This document shows, piece by piece, positions 8,258 to 16,833 of a stretch of DNA of 40,113 bases; the first letter of the stretch is position 1; each line of letters opens with the position of its first letter. Source of the stretch: Firmicutes bacterium CAG:124 (GTDB taxonomy: Bacteria > Bacillota > Clostridia > Oscillospirales > Oscillospiraceae); NCBI GenBank assembly GCA_000432135.1, contig HF990566.1:1746-41858 (forward strand). Reading direction: 5' to 3'. A program made the translations under genes and the position numbers. The notes under the pieces were generated by a model. The model did not search any database and had not been told where the DNA came from. It saw only the letters and a program-made list of their open reading frames with translations.

Positions 8258-8289
8258 GGAAATTACCTCATTTTTTGCAGATTATCACC

Positions 8290-8318
8290 TTTATATCACA
8301 TCCGCACGGTCTTTGCAA
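8290..8318 (-). promoter_or_regulatory. Promoter of the MFS transporter gene
   Basis: Minus strand TTGCAA (8318-8313), 17-base spacer, TATAAA (8295-8290), with an extended TGA before the -10. It faces away from the T-box promoter at 8364-8392. Confidence 0.65.
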
Positions 8319-8363
8319 GCGTCCTGCGGCCCGAAAATTTTTTTTGCTTTCCCGAAAAAACAC

Positions 8364-8392
8364 TTGACAAACGCGAATTTCAGGCGTATACT
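8364..8392 (+). promoter_or_regulatory. Promoter of the tryptophan T-box / trpB unit
   Basis: TTGACA (8364-8369), 17-base spacer, TATACT (8387-8392). Transcription would begin at about 8399, just before the T-box leader. Confidence 0.85.
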
Positions 8393-8398
8393 CCGTGG

Positions 8399-8691
8399 CA
8401 AGATGAAACCGTTGATGCAGACGAGTAAGCAGACAGGATTTCTCCCAGAGAGCTGCCGGGTGGTGCGAGTGCAGCAGAAAGACGTTTGCCGAATGGACTG
8501 CGGAGGGCAGGCTGAACGCGAAGGCAAGTAGGCGCTGACGGAGTCCCACCGTTACAGGGGAGGATGCGTGCAGGCGCGTCATGAGCGGACAAGCAATTGT
8601 CAATTTGGGTGGCACCGCAGAAGTTTTTCAGACTTTTGTCCCAAGAGATCAAACCGATAACCGGTTTTCTCTGTGGATGAAGGTCTTTTTT
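8399..8691 (+). ncRNA. T-box leader, tryptophan specifier (UGG)
   Basis: The leader carries AGTAAGCAG at the base of stem I, a distal-loop-like segment GGGTGGTGCGAG, and on the 3' side of stem I the sequence GAATGGAC, in which TGG (8494-8496) sits in the usual specifier position. The conserved T-box GGGTGGCACCGC lies at 8607-8618. It is followed by a terminator. In this RNA class, uncharged tRNA pairs with the specifier and the T-box bulge, favours the antiterminator and lets transcription continue. The Trp codon fits the downstream tryptophan synthase gene. Confidence 0.92.
8631..8691 (+). terminator. Regulated terminator of the Trp T-box
   Basis: GACTTTTGTCC (8631-8641) pairs with GGATGAAGGTC (8675-8685) through eleven Watson-Crick or G-U pairs, enclosing an inner AAACCG/CGGTTT hairpin, and is followed by six T (8686-8691). 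The 5' arm directly follows the T-box, as expected for a mutually exclusive antiterminator. Confidence 0.8.
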
Positions 8692-8738
8692 GTTTCCCTT
8701 TTTCCGGAGAAAGCCAAAACGCGAAAGGAGAAACAACT

Positions 8739-10115
8739 ATGAAAACCGAAAACATTCCTTACAAGATCTATCTGTCTGAGTCTGAGATGCCCCAGAATTG
8801 GTACAATGTCCGCGCGGACATGAAGAATAAGCCCGCGCCTCTCGTGAACCCTGGCACCGGCAAGCCCATGGGCTTTGACGATCTGCGCCCCGTTTTCTGT
8901 GACGAGCTGATCGAGCAGGAGCTGGACAACGACACGCCGTATATCCCCATCCCGCAGGAGATCCGCGATTTCTACAAGATGTACCGTCCGTCGCCGCTGG
9001 TACGCGCGTACTGCCTCGAGGAAAAGCTCGGAACCCCGGCGAAGATCTATTACAAATTCGAGGGCAACAATACCTCCGGCAGCCACAAGCTGAACTCCGC
9101 CATCGCGCAGGCGTATTACGCCAAAAAGCAGGGACTCAAGGGCGTTACGACCGAGACGGGCGCCGGTCAGTGGGGCACGGCCCTTTCCATGGCCTGCGCG
9201 TATCTGGGGCTTGACCTGAAGGTCTTCATGGTCAAGTGCTCGTATGAGCAGAAGCCCTTCCGCCGCGAGGTCATGCGCACCTACGGCGCAAGCGTCACGC
9301 CCAGCCCATCGAACACCACGAATGTCGGCCGTGCCATTCTCGCGAAGGACCCCGACACGACCGGTTCTCTCGGCTGCGCTATCAGCGAGGCCGTCGAGGT
9401 CGCCACGACCACGTCCGGCTACCGCTATGTGCTCGGCAGCGTCCTGAATCAGGTCCTGCTCCATCAGTCGGTTATCGGTCTGGAAACGAAGATCGCGCTC
9501 GATAAATACGGCATTACGCCCGATATCATCATCGGCTGCGCCGGCGGCGGCTCGAACCTCGGCGGTCTGATCGCTCCGTTTATGGGCGAAAAGCTGCGCG
9601 GCGAAAAGGATTACCGCTTCATCGCCGTCGAACCCGCCTCCTGCCCCAGCTTTACGCGCGGCGTGTTTGCCTATGACTTCTGCGATACCGGCATGGTCTG
9701 CCCGCTGGCAAAAATGTACACGCTCGGCAGCGGCTTCATCCCGTCGGCCAACCACGCGGGCGGCCTGCGCTACCACGGCATGAGCCCGATCCTCTCTCAG
9801 CTGTACCACGACGGCCTGATGGAGGCCCGCAGCGTCGAGCAGACGAGCGTATTTGAAGCAGCGGAGTATTTCGCCCGCACCGAGGGCATTCTCCCCGCGC
9901 CGGAATCCAGCCACGCCATCCGCGCCGCCATCGACGAAGCGCTCAAGTGCAAGGAAACAGGGGAGGAGAAGACCATTGTCTTCGGACTGACCGGCACCGG
10001 CTACTTCGATCTCGTTGCGTATCAGAAGTTCAACGATCATGAAATGACCGATATTATCCCGACCGACGAGCAGCTTGCCGCAAGCATCGCAAAGCTGCCG
10101 AAGGTGTCGGAATGA
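8739..10115 (+). CDS. trpB: Tryptophan synthase beta chain, TrpB2-like, stand-alone
   Basis: TrpB joins indole and serine to make tryptophan using PLP. The 458-residue protein is longer than TrpB1 and matches the TrpB2 branch: YRPSPLVRAYCLEEKLGTPAKIYYKFEG, then GSHKLNSA with the PLP lysine Lys117, TETGAGQWG, and the phosphate loop CAGGGSNLGG (about 267-276). The ATG at 8739 has AAAGGAG eight bases upstream; a longer frame from 8673 begins inside the terminator and is rejected. No trpA or other trp gene is next to it, so the enzyme either works with a remote TrpA or salvages free indole. The leader ties its expression to uncharged tRNA-Trp. Confidence 0.93.
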   Translation: MKTENIPYKIYLSESEMPQNWYNVRADMKNKPAPLVNPGTGKPMGFDDLRPVFCDELIEQELDNDTPYIPIPQEIRDFYKMYRPSPLVRAYCLEEKLGTPAKIYYKFEGNNTSGSHKLNSAIAQAYYAKKQGLKGVTTETGAGQWGTALSMACAYLGLDLKVFMVKCSYEQKPFRREVMRTYGASVTPSPSNTTNVGRAILAKDPDTTGSLGCAISEAVEVATTTSGYRYVLGSVLNQVLLHQSVIGLETKIALDKYGITPDIIIGCAGGGSNLGGLIAPFMGEKLRGEKDYRFIAVEPASCPSFTRGVFAYDFCDTGMVCPLAKMYTLGSGFIPSANHAGGLRYHGMSPILSQLYHDGLMEARSVEQTSVFEAAEYFARTEGILPAPESSHAIRAAIDEALKCKETGEEKTIVFGLTGTGYFDLVAYQKFNDHEMTDIIPTDEQLAASIAKLPKVSE

Positions 10116-10134
10116 AATTTCTGCGTACACCCTG

Positions 10135-10163
10135 TTGACATTTGTATGCGAGGTGTGTATAAT
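10135..10163 (+). promoter_or_regulatory. Consensus promoter of the glycine riboswitch / glyA unit
   Basis: TTGACA (10135-10140), 17-base spacer, TATAAT (10158-10163): a perfect sigma-A consensus. Confidence 0.92.
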
Positions 10164-10230
10164 AACGCCGTCAATCAAATACAGGACATCCGTTGATCGT
10201 CCTCAGAACGCATATGCGGACTGAGAACAG

Positions 10231-10315
10231 AAGGAATCTCTGGAGAACTCATTGAATTGAGTGCCGAAGGTGCAAGGCGCAAGCCGAATCTCTCAGGCAA
10301 AAGGACAGAGCCGCA
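10231..10315 (+). ncRNA. Glycine riboswitch, apparently a single aptamer
   Basis: The conserved core is plain: GGAGAACTC, then GCCGAAGGTGCAAGGC, then AATCTCTCAGGCAAAAGG and ACAGAG closing the basal stem (10242-10310). Only one full aptamer is visible. An upstream hairpin CTCAG...CTGAG (10202-10225) and a downstream GCCG...CGGC helix (10310-10337) are candidates for the short ghost stem that accompanies singlet glycine riboswitches; I cannot decide between them. It precedes a terminator and glyA, so it should set SHMT expression according to glycine. Confidence 0.92.
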
Positions 10316-10344
10316 GCTACAGCTTTTGTAATACGGCATCACAA

Positions 10345-10375
10345 TGAGCAGACCGGAGACGGCCTGCTCATTTTT
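10345..10375 (+). terminator. Riboswitch expression-platform terminator
   Basis: TGAGCAG and CTGCTCA pair around an inner CCG/CGG with a GAGA loop, followed by five T. It lies between the glycine aptamer and the glyA ribosome binding site, so read-through is probably controlled by glycine binding. Confidence 0.88.
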
Positions 10376-10401
10376 ATCGTTGTATAAGGAGATACATCGT
10401 C

Positions 10402-11658
10402 ATGGCAAACGTACTCGAAACCGGCATGAGCTATCTGCAGACGCAGGACCCCGAGGTCGCGGCCTGCATCGAAAACGAATTTCAGCGCCAGAAGCAGAAC
10501 ATTGAATTGATCGCGTCGGAGAACATCGCCTCTCCCGCCGTCATCGCGGCCATGGGCTCCGTTCTGACGAACAAATACGCCGAGGGCTACCCCGGCAAGC
10601 GCTATTACGGCGGCTGCGATTATGTGGATGTGCTGGAGACGATCGCGATCGAGCGCGCGAAAAAGCTGTTCGGCGCGGCCTATGCCAATGTACAGCCGCA
10701 CTCCGGCGCGCAGGCCAATCTGGAGGTCTATGCCGCGCTCTTGCAGCCGGGCGATACGCTCATGGGCATGGATCTTGCCAGCGGCGGCCATCTGACGCAC
10801 GGCGCCCGCGTCAATCTCTCCGGCAAATACTATCACAGCATCAGCTACGGCGTGGACCCGGAGACGGGCCGCATCGACTATGATCAGGTCGAGGACATGG
10901 TTCGCCGGTACCGGCCGAAGCTGCTTGTGGCCGGTGCGTCCGCCTATCCCAGAGCCATTGATTTTAAGGCATTTGCCGAGATCGCGCACAAAAACGGCGC
11001 GCTGCTCATGGTCGACATGGCGCATATCGCGGGTCTTGTCGCAGGCGGGCAGCATATGAGCCCCGTTCCCTATGCCGACGTCGTCACGACCACCACGCAT
11101 AAGACGCTGCGCGGCCCGCGCGGCGGCATGATCCTCTCGCGCGACGAGGAATTCGCCAAAAAGCTCAACAGCGCCGTCTTCCCCGGCACGCAGGGCGGGC
11201 CGCTGATGCACGTGATCGCGGGCAAGGCCATCTGCCTGCGCGAGGCGGCGCAGCCGGAATTCAGAACCTATGCAGAAAACGTCGTGAAGAATGCAAAGGC
11301 ACTGGCGGACGCGCTGCTGGCGCACGGCTTCGATCTCGTGACCGGCGGCACAGACAACCATCTGATGCTTGCCGATCTGCGGAAAAAGAACATCACTGGC
11401 AAGGAGCTGCAGACAAAGCTTGACGAGGTGCACATCACCGTCAACAAAAACGCCATCCCGAACGACCCGCAGAAGCCCGGCGTCACCAGCGGCGTGCGCA
11501 TCGGTACGCCCGCGTGCACCACGCGCGGCTTTACGCCGGAGGATATGCCGGTCGTGGCCGACTGCATCGACAAGATCGCGACGGACTATGAAGCCAACCG
11601 CGAGGCCGTGCTTGCCGCCGTGGCGGAGCTTGTCAGAAAGCATCCGATCTACGAATAA
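10402..11658 (+). CDS. glyA: Serine hydroxymethyltransferase
   Basis: The enzyme interconverts serine plus tetrahydrofolate with glycine plus methylene-tetrahydrofolate and feeds one-carbon metabolism. The 418-residue length is standard. Key motifs are IELIASEN (35-41), GYPGKRYYGG (62-71), QPHSGAQAN, VDMAHIAGL, and the PLP lysine Lys234 in THKTLRGPRGG. The ATG at 10402 has AAGGAGA upstream. It is a single-gene unit behind a glycine riboswitch. Confidence 0.97.
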   Translation: MANVLETGMSYLQTQDPEVAACIENEFQRQKQNIELIASENIASPAVIAAMGSVLTNKYAEGYPGKRYYGGCDYVDVLETIAIERAKKLFGAAYANVQPHSGAQANLEVYAALLQPGDTLMGMDLASGGHLTHGARVNLSGKYYHSISYGVDPETGRIDYDQVEDMVRRYRPKLLVAGASAYPRAIDFKAFAEIAHKNGALLMVDMAHIAGLVAGGQHMSPVPYADVVTTTTHKTLRGPRGGMILSRDEEFAKKLNSAVFPGTQGGPLMHVIAGKAICLREAAQPEFRTYAENVVKNAKALADALLAHGFDLVTGGTDNHLMLADLRKKNITGKELQTKLDEVHITVNKNAIPNDPQKPGVTSGVRIGTPACTTRGFTPEDMPVVADCIDKIATDYEANREAVLAAVAELVRKHPIYE

Positions 11659-11750
11659 GCGCCGTCTGCCTCCAATTGCGCGGTTTGCCGCTTTTTGTCT
11701 AAATCTTGTGCTTTCGGGCAAAATGTAACACAAATGAAATGTTGGACGCA

Positions 11751-11779
11751 TTTACAAACCGGGCACAATATATTATGAT
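11751..11779 (+). promoter_or_regulatory. Promoter of ireB
   Basis: TTTACA (11751-11756), 17-base spacer, TATGAT (11774-11779), 36 bases before the GTG start. Confidence 0.75.
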
Positions 11780-11814
11780 AGTGGCACAAGCTCAAGAGAA
11801 GGAGGCTGACCGTC

Positions 11815-12060
11815 GTGAATGACAATACCATCAAGTTTGTGGTACCGGAAGACAGTAGTGAGGAAATGAAGAGCATTCTGACCGCCGTATATGGCGCCCT
11901 CAGCGAAAAAGGGTATAACCCCATCAATCAGATAGTCGGTTATCTCCTGTCCGAGGATCCTACCTACATTACCAACTACAACAATGCCCGCAGCCTGATC
12001 TGCAAGCTCGACCGTGACGAGCTGCTTCAGGAGCTGGTCAAGCATTATCTGTTCTCATAA
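11815..12060 (+). CDS. ireB: IreB family regulatory phosphoprotein (UPF0297)
   Basis: The 81-residue product matches the IreB/YrzL family closely (MNDNTIKF, a GYNPINQIVGYLLSEDPTYIT core, ARSLICKLDRDELLQELVKHYL). In Enterococcus faecalis IreB is a small dimer phosphorylated by the Ser/Thr kinase IreK and lowers cephalosporin resistance. The GTG start at 11815 is set by AAGGAGG eight bases upstream. In many Firmicutes it is followed by ruvX and a DUF1292 gene; here it stands alone with its own promoter and terminator. Confidence 0.93.
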   Translation: MNDNTIKFVVPEDSSEEMKSILTAVYGALSEKGYNPINQIVGYLLSEDPTYITNYNNARSLICKLDRDELLQELVKHYLFS

Positions 12061-12074
12061 CCGCAAACGATCCC

Positions 12075-12107
12075 CCGGCAGCGCCTGTAACGGCGCTGCC
12101 GGTTTTT
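12075..12107 (+). terminator. Terminator of ireB
   Basis: A perfect 11-base-pair GC stem CCGGCAGCGCC / GGCGCTGCCGG around TGTAAC is followed by five T. Confidence 0.93.
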
Positions 12108-12129
12108 CTTTGATACACCGTCGCCCAAG

Positions 12130-12154
12130 GCGTCCCTTTGACACAAAGGGACGC
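12130..12154. repeat. Perfect short palindrome, no T-run
   Basis: GCGTCCCTTTG and CAAAGGGACGC form an 11-base-pair stem around ACA. It lies between the ireB terminator and the smc promoter, is not followed by T on either strand and so is not an obvious terminator. Confidence 0.6.
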
Positions 12155-12201
12155 TCAGGTGCGTACAGATCCGCGCTGTTTGCCAAAAAGCGATTCCGGG
12201 A

Positions 12202-12230
12202 TTGCATTTCCTATGGAAAAATGGTAAAAT
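12202..12230 (+). promoter_or_regulatory. Promoter of smc
   Basis: TTGCAT (12202-12207), 17-base spacer, TAAAAT (12225-12230), 33 bases upstream of the GTG start. Confidence 0.7.
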
Positions 12231-12262
12231 ACCAAGATAGAATAAATTGGAGAGGTATCCGC

Positions 12263-15200
12263 GTGTATCTGAAATCATTGGAGATCCAGGGCTTCAAGTC
12301 CTTCCCGGACAGGACGCTTTTGCAGTTCGGCAGCGACTGCACCGCCATCGTCGGGCCGAACGGCAGCGGAAAATCGAATATTTCCGACGCCATCAGCTGG
12401 GTGCTTGGCGAGCAGAGCACCCGCGCGCTGCGCGGCGCGAAGATGGAGGACGTGATCTTCGGCGGCACGGCCAAGCGCCCCGCCGTCGGCTACGCCGAGG
12501 CGACGCTCGTGCTTGACAATTCCGACGCCAGCCTTCGCATTGAGACGCCCGAGGTCATGATCACCCGCCGCTATTTCCGCTCCGGTGAGAGCGAATACTA
12601 TATAAATAAGCAGCTTGCCCGCCTCAAGGACATCAACGAGCTGTTCATGGACACCGGCCTTGGCCGCGAGGGCTATTCCAACATCGGACAGGGCCGCATT
12701 GACGAGATCCTTGCGCTCAAGTCGACCGACCGGCGTGAAATTTTTGAAGAGGCCGCAGGCATCTCCAAATTCCGCCACCGCAAGGAGGAAACAGAGCGCC
12801 GTCTAGCCAACACCGAGGACAATCTGCTGCGCATCGGCGATAAGATCTCCGAGCTGGAGCTTCAGGTCGGCCCGCTGCGGGAGCAGGCGGAGAAGGCGCA
12901 GAAATATCTGACCTTCCGCACCGAGCTCAAGGGTCTTGAGGTCACGGTCTGGCTGGAAAATCTCAAAAAAATCGCCGAAAGCGCCCGCAAGGCCGAGACA
13001 GACTACGCCTCCGCCGCTTTCATCCTCGAACAGGCGCACGACGAGCTGACCGCGCTCTACAGCAAGGCCGAGCAGCTCAGCCTGCAATACAACCACCAGA
13101 CGCTTCAGCTCGACCAGCAGCGCGAGCACATCAGCCAGATGGAGGCCGAACGCCAGCAGGCACAGAACGAAATTACGCTCCTGCGCGCGGAGATCCAGCA
13201 CCACCAGACGAACATCGACCGCATCCGGCAGGAGCTGCAGGATCAGCAGACGCGAAGCGGCGGCATTGCGGGCCAGATCGAGGCCGAGCGGCAGAAGATC
13301 GAAGAAAATACCCGCGCGCTGGCCGCTGCAAATGACTCCCTTGCTGCCGTTCAGCAGGAGGCGCAGGCTCTCGCAGAGCAGACCGGCGAAGCCGGACAGC
13401 AGCTCGTTTCCCTCCGTGCCCAGCAGGCGCTTTTGCAGTCGCAGAGCGCCTCCGTGACTGCGCAGATCGCGTCCATGGAGGCCTCCATGGAGGAGGTCCT
13501 TGCCCGCAGACAGACGCTGGAGGAGGACCGGACTGCCGCAAAGGCCCGGCAGGAGCAGATCGCGGCGCAGCAGCTCGCCTGCAAAAAAAGTCTTGAACAG
13601 GCGCAGGACGACGCGCAGAGCGCGAAAAATACCATCGCGGGCTATGAGCTTCGCCTGAAAGCGCGTCAGGACAAGCGCGACGGCCTGCAAAGGCAGCTGA
13701 ACGCCGCCGGCGTCCAGCTCGATACATTTGATTCGAAGATCCGTATGCTCCGTGAGATGGAGCGCGAATACGAGGGCTTTTCCAAGGCCGTCCGCCTTGT
13801 CATGCAGGACGCGGCAGCCGGAAAGCTTCGCGGCATCCACGGCCCGGTTTCCAAGCTCATCCGCGTGGAAGACCGCTATACCACCGCCATCGAGACGGCG
13901 CTCGGCGCCGCCATGCAGAACATTGTCGTCTCCTCCGAGGAGGACGGCAAGACCGCCATCCAGATGCTCAAGCGCCGCGACGGCGGCCGCGCGACCTTCC
14001 TTCCGCTCACCGCGATCAAGCCGCAAAGCCTGCAGGATACCGTCTGCCAGCGGCAGCCGGGCTTTATCTCCGTCGCCTCCGGCCTCGTCTCATGCGACGA
14101 GCGGTACCGCGCCGTGATTGAAAACGCCCTTGGCCGCACCGTGATCTGCGACACGCTGGATAACGCCGTGCGCATGGCGCGTGCCTGCGGCAGCCGCGTG
14201 CGCATTGTCACGCTCGACGGGCAGGTCATGAACGCGGGCGGCAGTATGACCGGCGGCTCTGCCGCAAAGAGCGCGGGCGTTCTGACGCGCGCGAACACGC
14301 TTGCAAAGCTGGCCGAGGAACGGAACGCACTCGCGCAAAGCCTTGAATCACTCAAGGCGCAGACGGCCGAGGCCGCTTCCTCCGCCGCGAAGACCGAATT
14401 TGAGCTTACTGCCGTCCGCAGCCAGCTCCGCGAGGCGGAAGACGAGGTGCTGCGCCGCACGGAGGAGCACAAGCAGGTGCAGCTTCTGGCCGCTGCGGTC
14501 ACGGAAAATCTGGAAAACATCGAAAAGGAGCTTGCCCACCTGACCAGCCGCACCGGCGGCGAGGAGGGAAAGCTGCAGGCGCTCAAGGCCCAGCTGCAGC
14601 AGCAGACTGCCGCGCAGGACGCGCTGCACGCGCGGGAGACGGAGCTGACCGGCAGGCAGACCGCCCTGACCGAGCAGCAGCAGCAGCTCACGGACCAGAT
14701 CACCGCCCTGCGCATGGACGCGGCCTCCATCGAGACGGCGCGCGCAGCCTCCGAGAACACCATCGCCCAGCTGCAGGCGCTCAGCGAGGCCATGCAGGGC
14801 GACGTGACGCAGAAAACAGGGCTGATCCACGAATACGAATTACAGATCTCAGCGCTCGAAGGGCAGATTCAGGAGAAGGAGGACGGCCTGACGGCCTCCG
14901 GCACACAGCTTGATTTGGCCCGGCAGACACTGAAGGAGGCCGTTGACGAGCGTGCCCAGCTCGAGGCCCGCCGCAGCCAGACCGAAAAGCAGGCGCAGGA
15001 GAAAAACCAGTCCATTTTGCAGCTCGAACGCGAAACGGCCCGTCTCGAACAGAAAAAGGCCACGAGCGAGCTTGAGGAAAAGCAGATCGTCGATAAGCTC
15101 TGGGATTCCTACGAGCTGACCCCCGGCACGGCAGAAAAGGAAACTGTCGAGATTGAAAATCTCACGGCAGCCAACAAGCGCATTACCGAGGTGCGCCGGA

Positions 15201-15835
15201 AAATTTCTGCCCTCGGCACGCCGAATCTCGGCGCGATCGACGAATACGCCCGCGTGTCCGAGCGCTATGAATATCTGGCCGCCCAGCGCGACGACGTGCA
15301 GCACGCGAAGTCCGAGCTTGAAAACATCGTCGCCTCCATCACGACGGAAATGACCGAAATTTTTGTCCGGGAATTTTCCCGTATTGATGAATATTTCGGC
15401 AAAACGTTCGAAGAAATGTTTGGCGGAGGAAAAGCCTCGCTCATACTGGAGGACAAGTCCGCGCCGCTCGAATGCGGCATTGAGATCCGCGTCCAGCCGC
15501 CCGGAAAGCAGGTCAAGACCATCACGCTTCTCTCCGGCGGCGAAAAGGCGTTTGTGGCCATCGCGCTCTATTTTGCCATCTTAAAGGTACGCCCCACACC
15601 GTTCTGTATGCTCGACGAGATCGATGCCGCGCTGGACGACCGAAATGTCGAACGCTTCGCAAATTATCTGCATACGCTCAGCGACAAGACCCAGTTCATC
15701 GTCATCACCCACCGCCGCGGCACCATGGAGGCCGCCGACGTACTCTACGGCGTCACCATGCAGGAGCAGGGCGTGTCCAAGATCCTCCGCCTGAGCCTCG
15801 ACGAGCTTGCAAAACAGCTGGGGGTTACGAACTGA
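12263..15835 (+). CDS. smc: Chromosome segregation protein SMC
   Basis: SMC is the ATPase core of the bacterial condensin with ScpA and ScpB and organises the nucleoid. The 1190-residue protein has the full architecture: N-terminal head with Walker A GPNGSGKSN (31-39), a long Gln/Glu/Ala-rich coiled coil, a hinge (around 500-660, with LGAAMQNIVV and NAGGSMTGGS), a second coiled coil, and a C-terminal head with the LLSGGEKA signature and the Walker B LDEIDAALD. The start is GTG at 12263 with GGAGAGG ten bases upstream; the frame extends back but only there does the conserved MYLKSLEIQGFKSF begin. The rnc gene often found before smc is absent. Confidence 0.97.
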   Translation: MYLKSLEIQGFKSFPDRTLLQFGSDCTAIVGPNGSGKSNISDAISWVLGEQSTRALRGAKMEDVIFGGTAKRPAVGYAEATLVLDNSDASLRIETPEVMITRRYFRSGESEYYINKQLARLKDINELFMDTGLGREGYSNIGQGRIDEILALKSTDRREIFEEAAGISKFRHRKEETERRLANTEDNLLRIGDKISELELQVGPLREQAEKAQKYLTFRTELKGLEVTVWLENLKKIAESARKAETDYASAAFILEQAHDELTALYSKAEQLSLQYNHQTLQLDQQREHISQMEAERQQAQNEITLLRAEIQHHQTNIDRIRQELQDQQTRSGGIAGQIEAERQKIEENTRALAAANDSLAAVQQEAQALAEQTGEAGQQLVSLRAQQALLQSQSASVTAQIASMEASMEEVLARRQTLEEDRTAAKARQEQIAAQQLACKKSLEQAQDDAQSAKNTIAGYELRLKARQDKRDGLQRQLNAAGVQLDTFDSKIRMLREMEREYEGFSKAVRLVMQDAAAGKLRGIHGPVSKLIRVEDRYTTAIETALGAAMQNIVVSSEEDGKTAIQMLKRRDGGRATFLPLTAIKPQSLQDTVCQRQPGFISVASGLVSCDERYRAVIENALGRTVICDTLDNAVRMARACGSRVRIVTLDGQVMNAGGSMTGGSAAKSAGVLTRANTLAKLAEERNALAQSLESLKAQTAEAASSAAKTEFELTAVRSQLREAEDEVLRRTEEHKQVQLLAAAVTENLENIEKELAHLTSRTGGEEGKLQALKAQLQQQTAAQDALHARETELTGRQTALTEQQQQLTDQITALRMDAASIETARAASENTIAQLQALSEAMQGDVTQKTGLIHEYELQISALEGQIQEKEDGLTASGTQLDLARQTLKEAVDERAQLEARRSQTEKQAQEKNQSILQLERETARLEQKKATSELEEKQIVDKLWDSYELTPGTAEKETVEIENLTAANKRITEVRRKISALGTPNLGAIDEYARVSERYEYLAAQRDDVQHAKSELENIVASITTEMTEIFVREFSRIDEYFGKTFEEMFGGGKASLILEDKSAPLECGIEIRVQPPGKQVKTITLLSGGEKAFVAIALYFAILKVRPTPFCMLDEIDAALDDRNVERFANYLHTLSDKTQFIVITHRRGTMEAADVLYGVTMQEQGVSKILRLSLDELAKQLGVTN

Positions 15836-15841
15836 TAAAAA

Positions 15842-15903
15842 CGCAGTAGATTTGTAGCTTTCCAGCGGGCCGATGTGGGCATCGGCCTCTACAGGGTACT
15901 GCG
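15842..15903. repeat. Compound palindromic element between smc and ftsY
   Basis: Nested inverted repeats: outer CGCAGTA/TACTGCG, middle GTAG/CTAC and inner GGCCGATG/CATCGGCC around TGGG. There is no T-run. The element fills most of the space between smc and ftsY and looks like a REP/MITE-type intergenic repeat. Confidence 0.6.
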
Positions 15904-15942
15904 CAAATACCCGGAATATCATCCAGAAAGGATATCAAATAC

Positions 15943-16833
15943 ATGGGATTTTTTGAAAAACTCAAGCAGGGACTGAGCAAGACGGCCAGTTCCATCAGCA
16001 GTGTCTTTACCGCCAGTGAGCTGGACGACGAGTTCTATGACGATCTTGAGGAAAGCCTCATTGTCTCTGACCTCGGTATGGACACGACGGAGGCCGTTAT
16101 GGATCGTCTGCGCCAGACCGCGAAGGAGCAGCGCATCAAGACCGTCGACGAGGCCAAGCTTGCCCTGCGCGGCATTCTCGCCGATATGCTGAACGTCGGC
16201 GATCCGGCCCTGAAGCTGGATACAAAGCCGTCGGTCATTCTCGTCATCGGCGTCAACGGCGTCGGCAAGACGACCACCATCGGCAAGCTTGCCCACCAGC
16301 TGCACGATCAGGGCAAGAAGGTCCTGCTGTGCGCGGGCGACACGTTCCGCGCCGCGGCAGCCGATCAGCTTGAGATCTGGTCGGAGCGTGCGCACTGCGA
16401 CATCATCCGCCAGCACGAGGGCGCGGACCCCGCCTCCGTCGTTTTTGACGCCATCGCGGCGGCAAGAGCGCGCGGCAGCGACGTCATCATCTGCGACACC
16501 GCAGGCCGCCTGCACAACAAGCAGAACCTCATGAACGAATTAAATAAGATCTCCCGCATTCTTGACCGTGAGCTTCCCGGCGCCAGCAAGGAGGTCCTGC
16601 TCGTCCTAGACGGCACGACCGGCCAGAACGGCCTGCTTCAGGCCAGGCAGTTCCAGGAATGTGCGGGCGTTACCGGCATGGTTCTCACGAAGCTGGACGG
16701 CACGGCCAAGGGCGGCGTGGTCATTGCGGTCGCGCAGGCGCTGCATATCCCGGTCAAGTTCATCGGCGTCGGCGAGCAGATCGACGATCTGATGCCCTTC
16801 GACGCGAAGAGTTTTGCGGAGGCGCTGATATGA
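15943..16833 (+). CDS. ftsY: Signal recognition particle receptor FtsY
   Basis: FtsY is the membrane-associated GTPase that receives SRP-ribosome complexes for cotranslational membrane insertion. The 296-residue protein has the NG domain with almost no acidic A domain, as in many Firmicutes: N-terminal MGFFEKLKQGLSKT amphipathic helix, G1 GVNGVGKTT (103-111), GDTFRAAAADQL, G3 DTAGR, G4 TKLDG and the closing GVGEQIDDLMPF. The ATG at 15943 has AAAGGA upstream. Its stop overlaps the rdgB start (ATGA), opening an operon that runs to rsfS. Confidence 0.97.
   Translation: MGFFEKLKQGLSKTASSISSVFTASELDDEFYDDLEESLIVSDLGMDTTEAVMDRLRQTAKEQRIKTVDEAKLALRGILADMLNVGDPALKLDTKPSVILVIGVNGVGKTTTIGKLAHQLHDQGKKVLLCAGDTFRAAAADQLEIWSERAHCDIIRQHEGADPASVVFDAIAAARARGSDVIICDTAGRLHNKQNLMNELNKISRILDRELPGASKEVLLVLDGTTGQNGLLQARQFQECAGVTGMVLTKLDGTAKGGVVIAVAQALHIPVKFIGVGEQIDDLMPFDAKSFAEALI

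Noticed and set aside
8673..8738. An upstream start for trpB at 8673
   Set aside because: It lies inside the T-box terminator and has no ribosome binding site; ATG 8739 has AAAGGAG at the right distance.
13000..15100. Repetitive Gln/Ala codon stretches in smc as a possible DNA repeat array
   Set aside because: They reflect the heptad coiled-coil composition of SMC, without exact repeat units.
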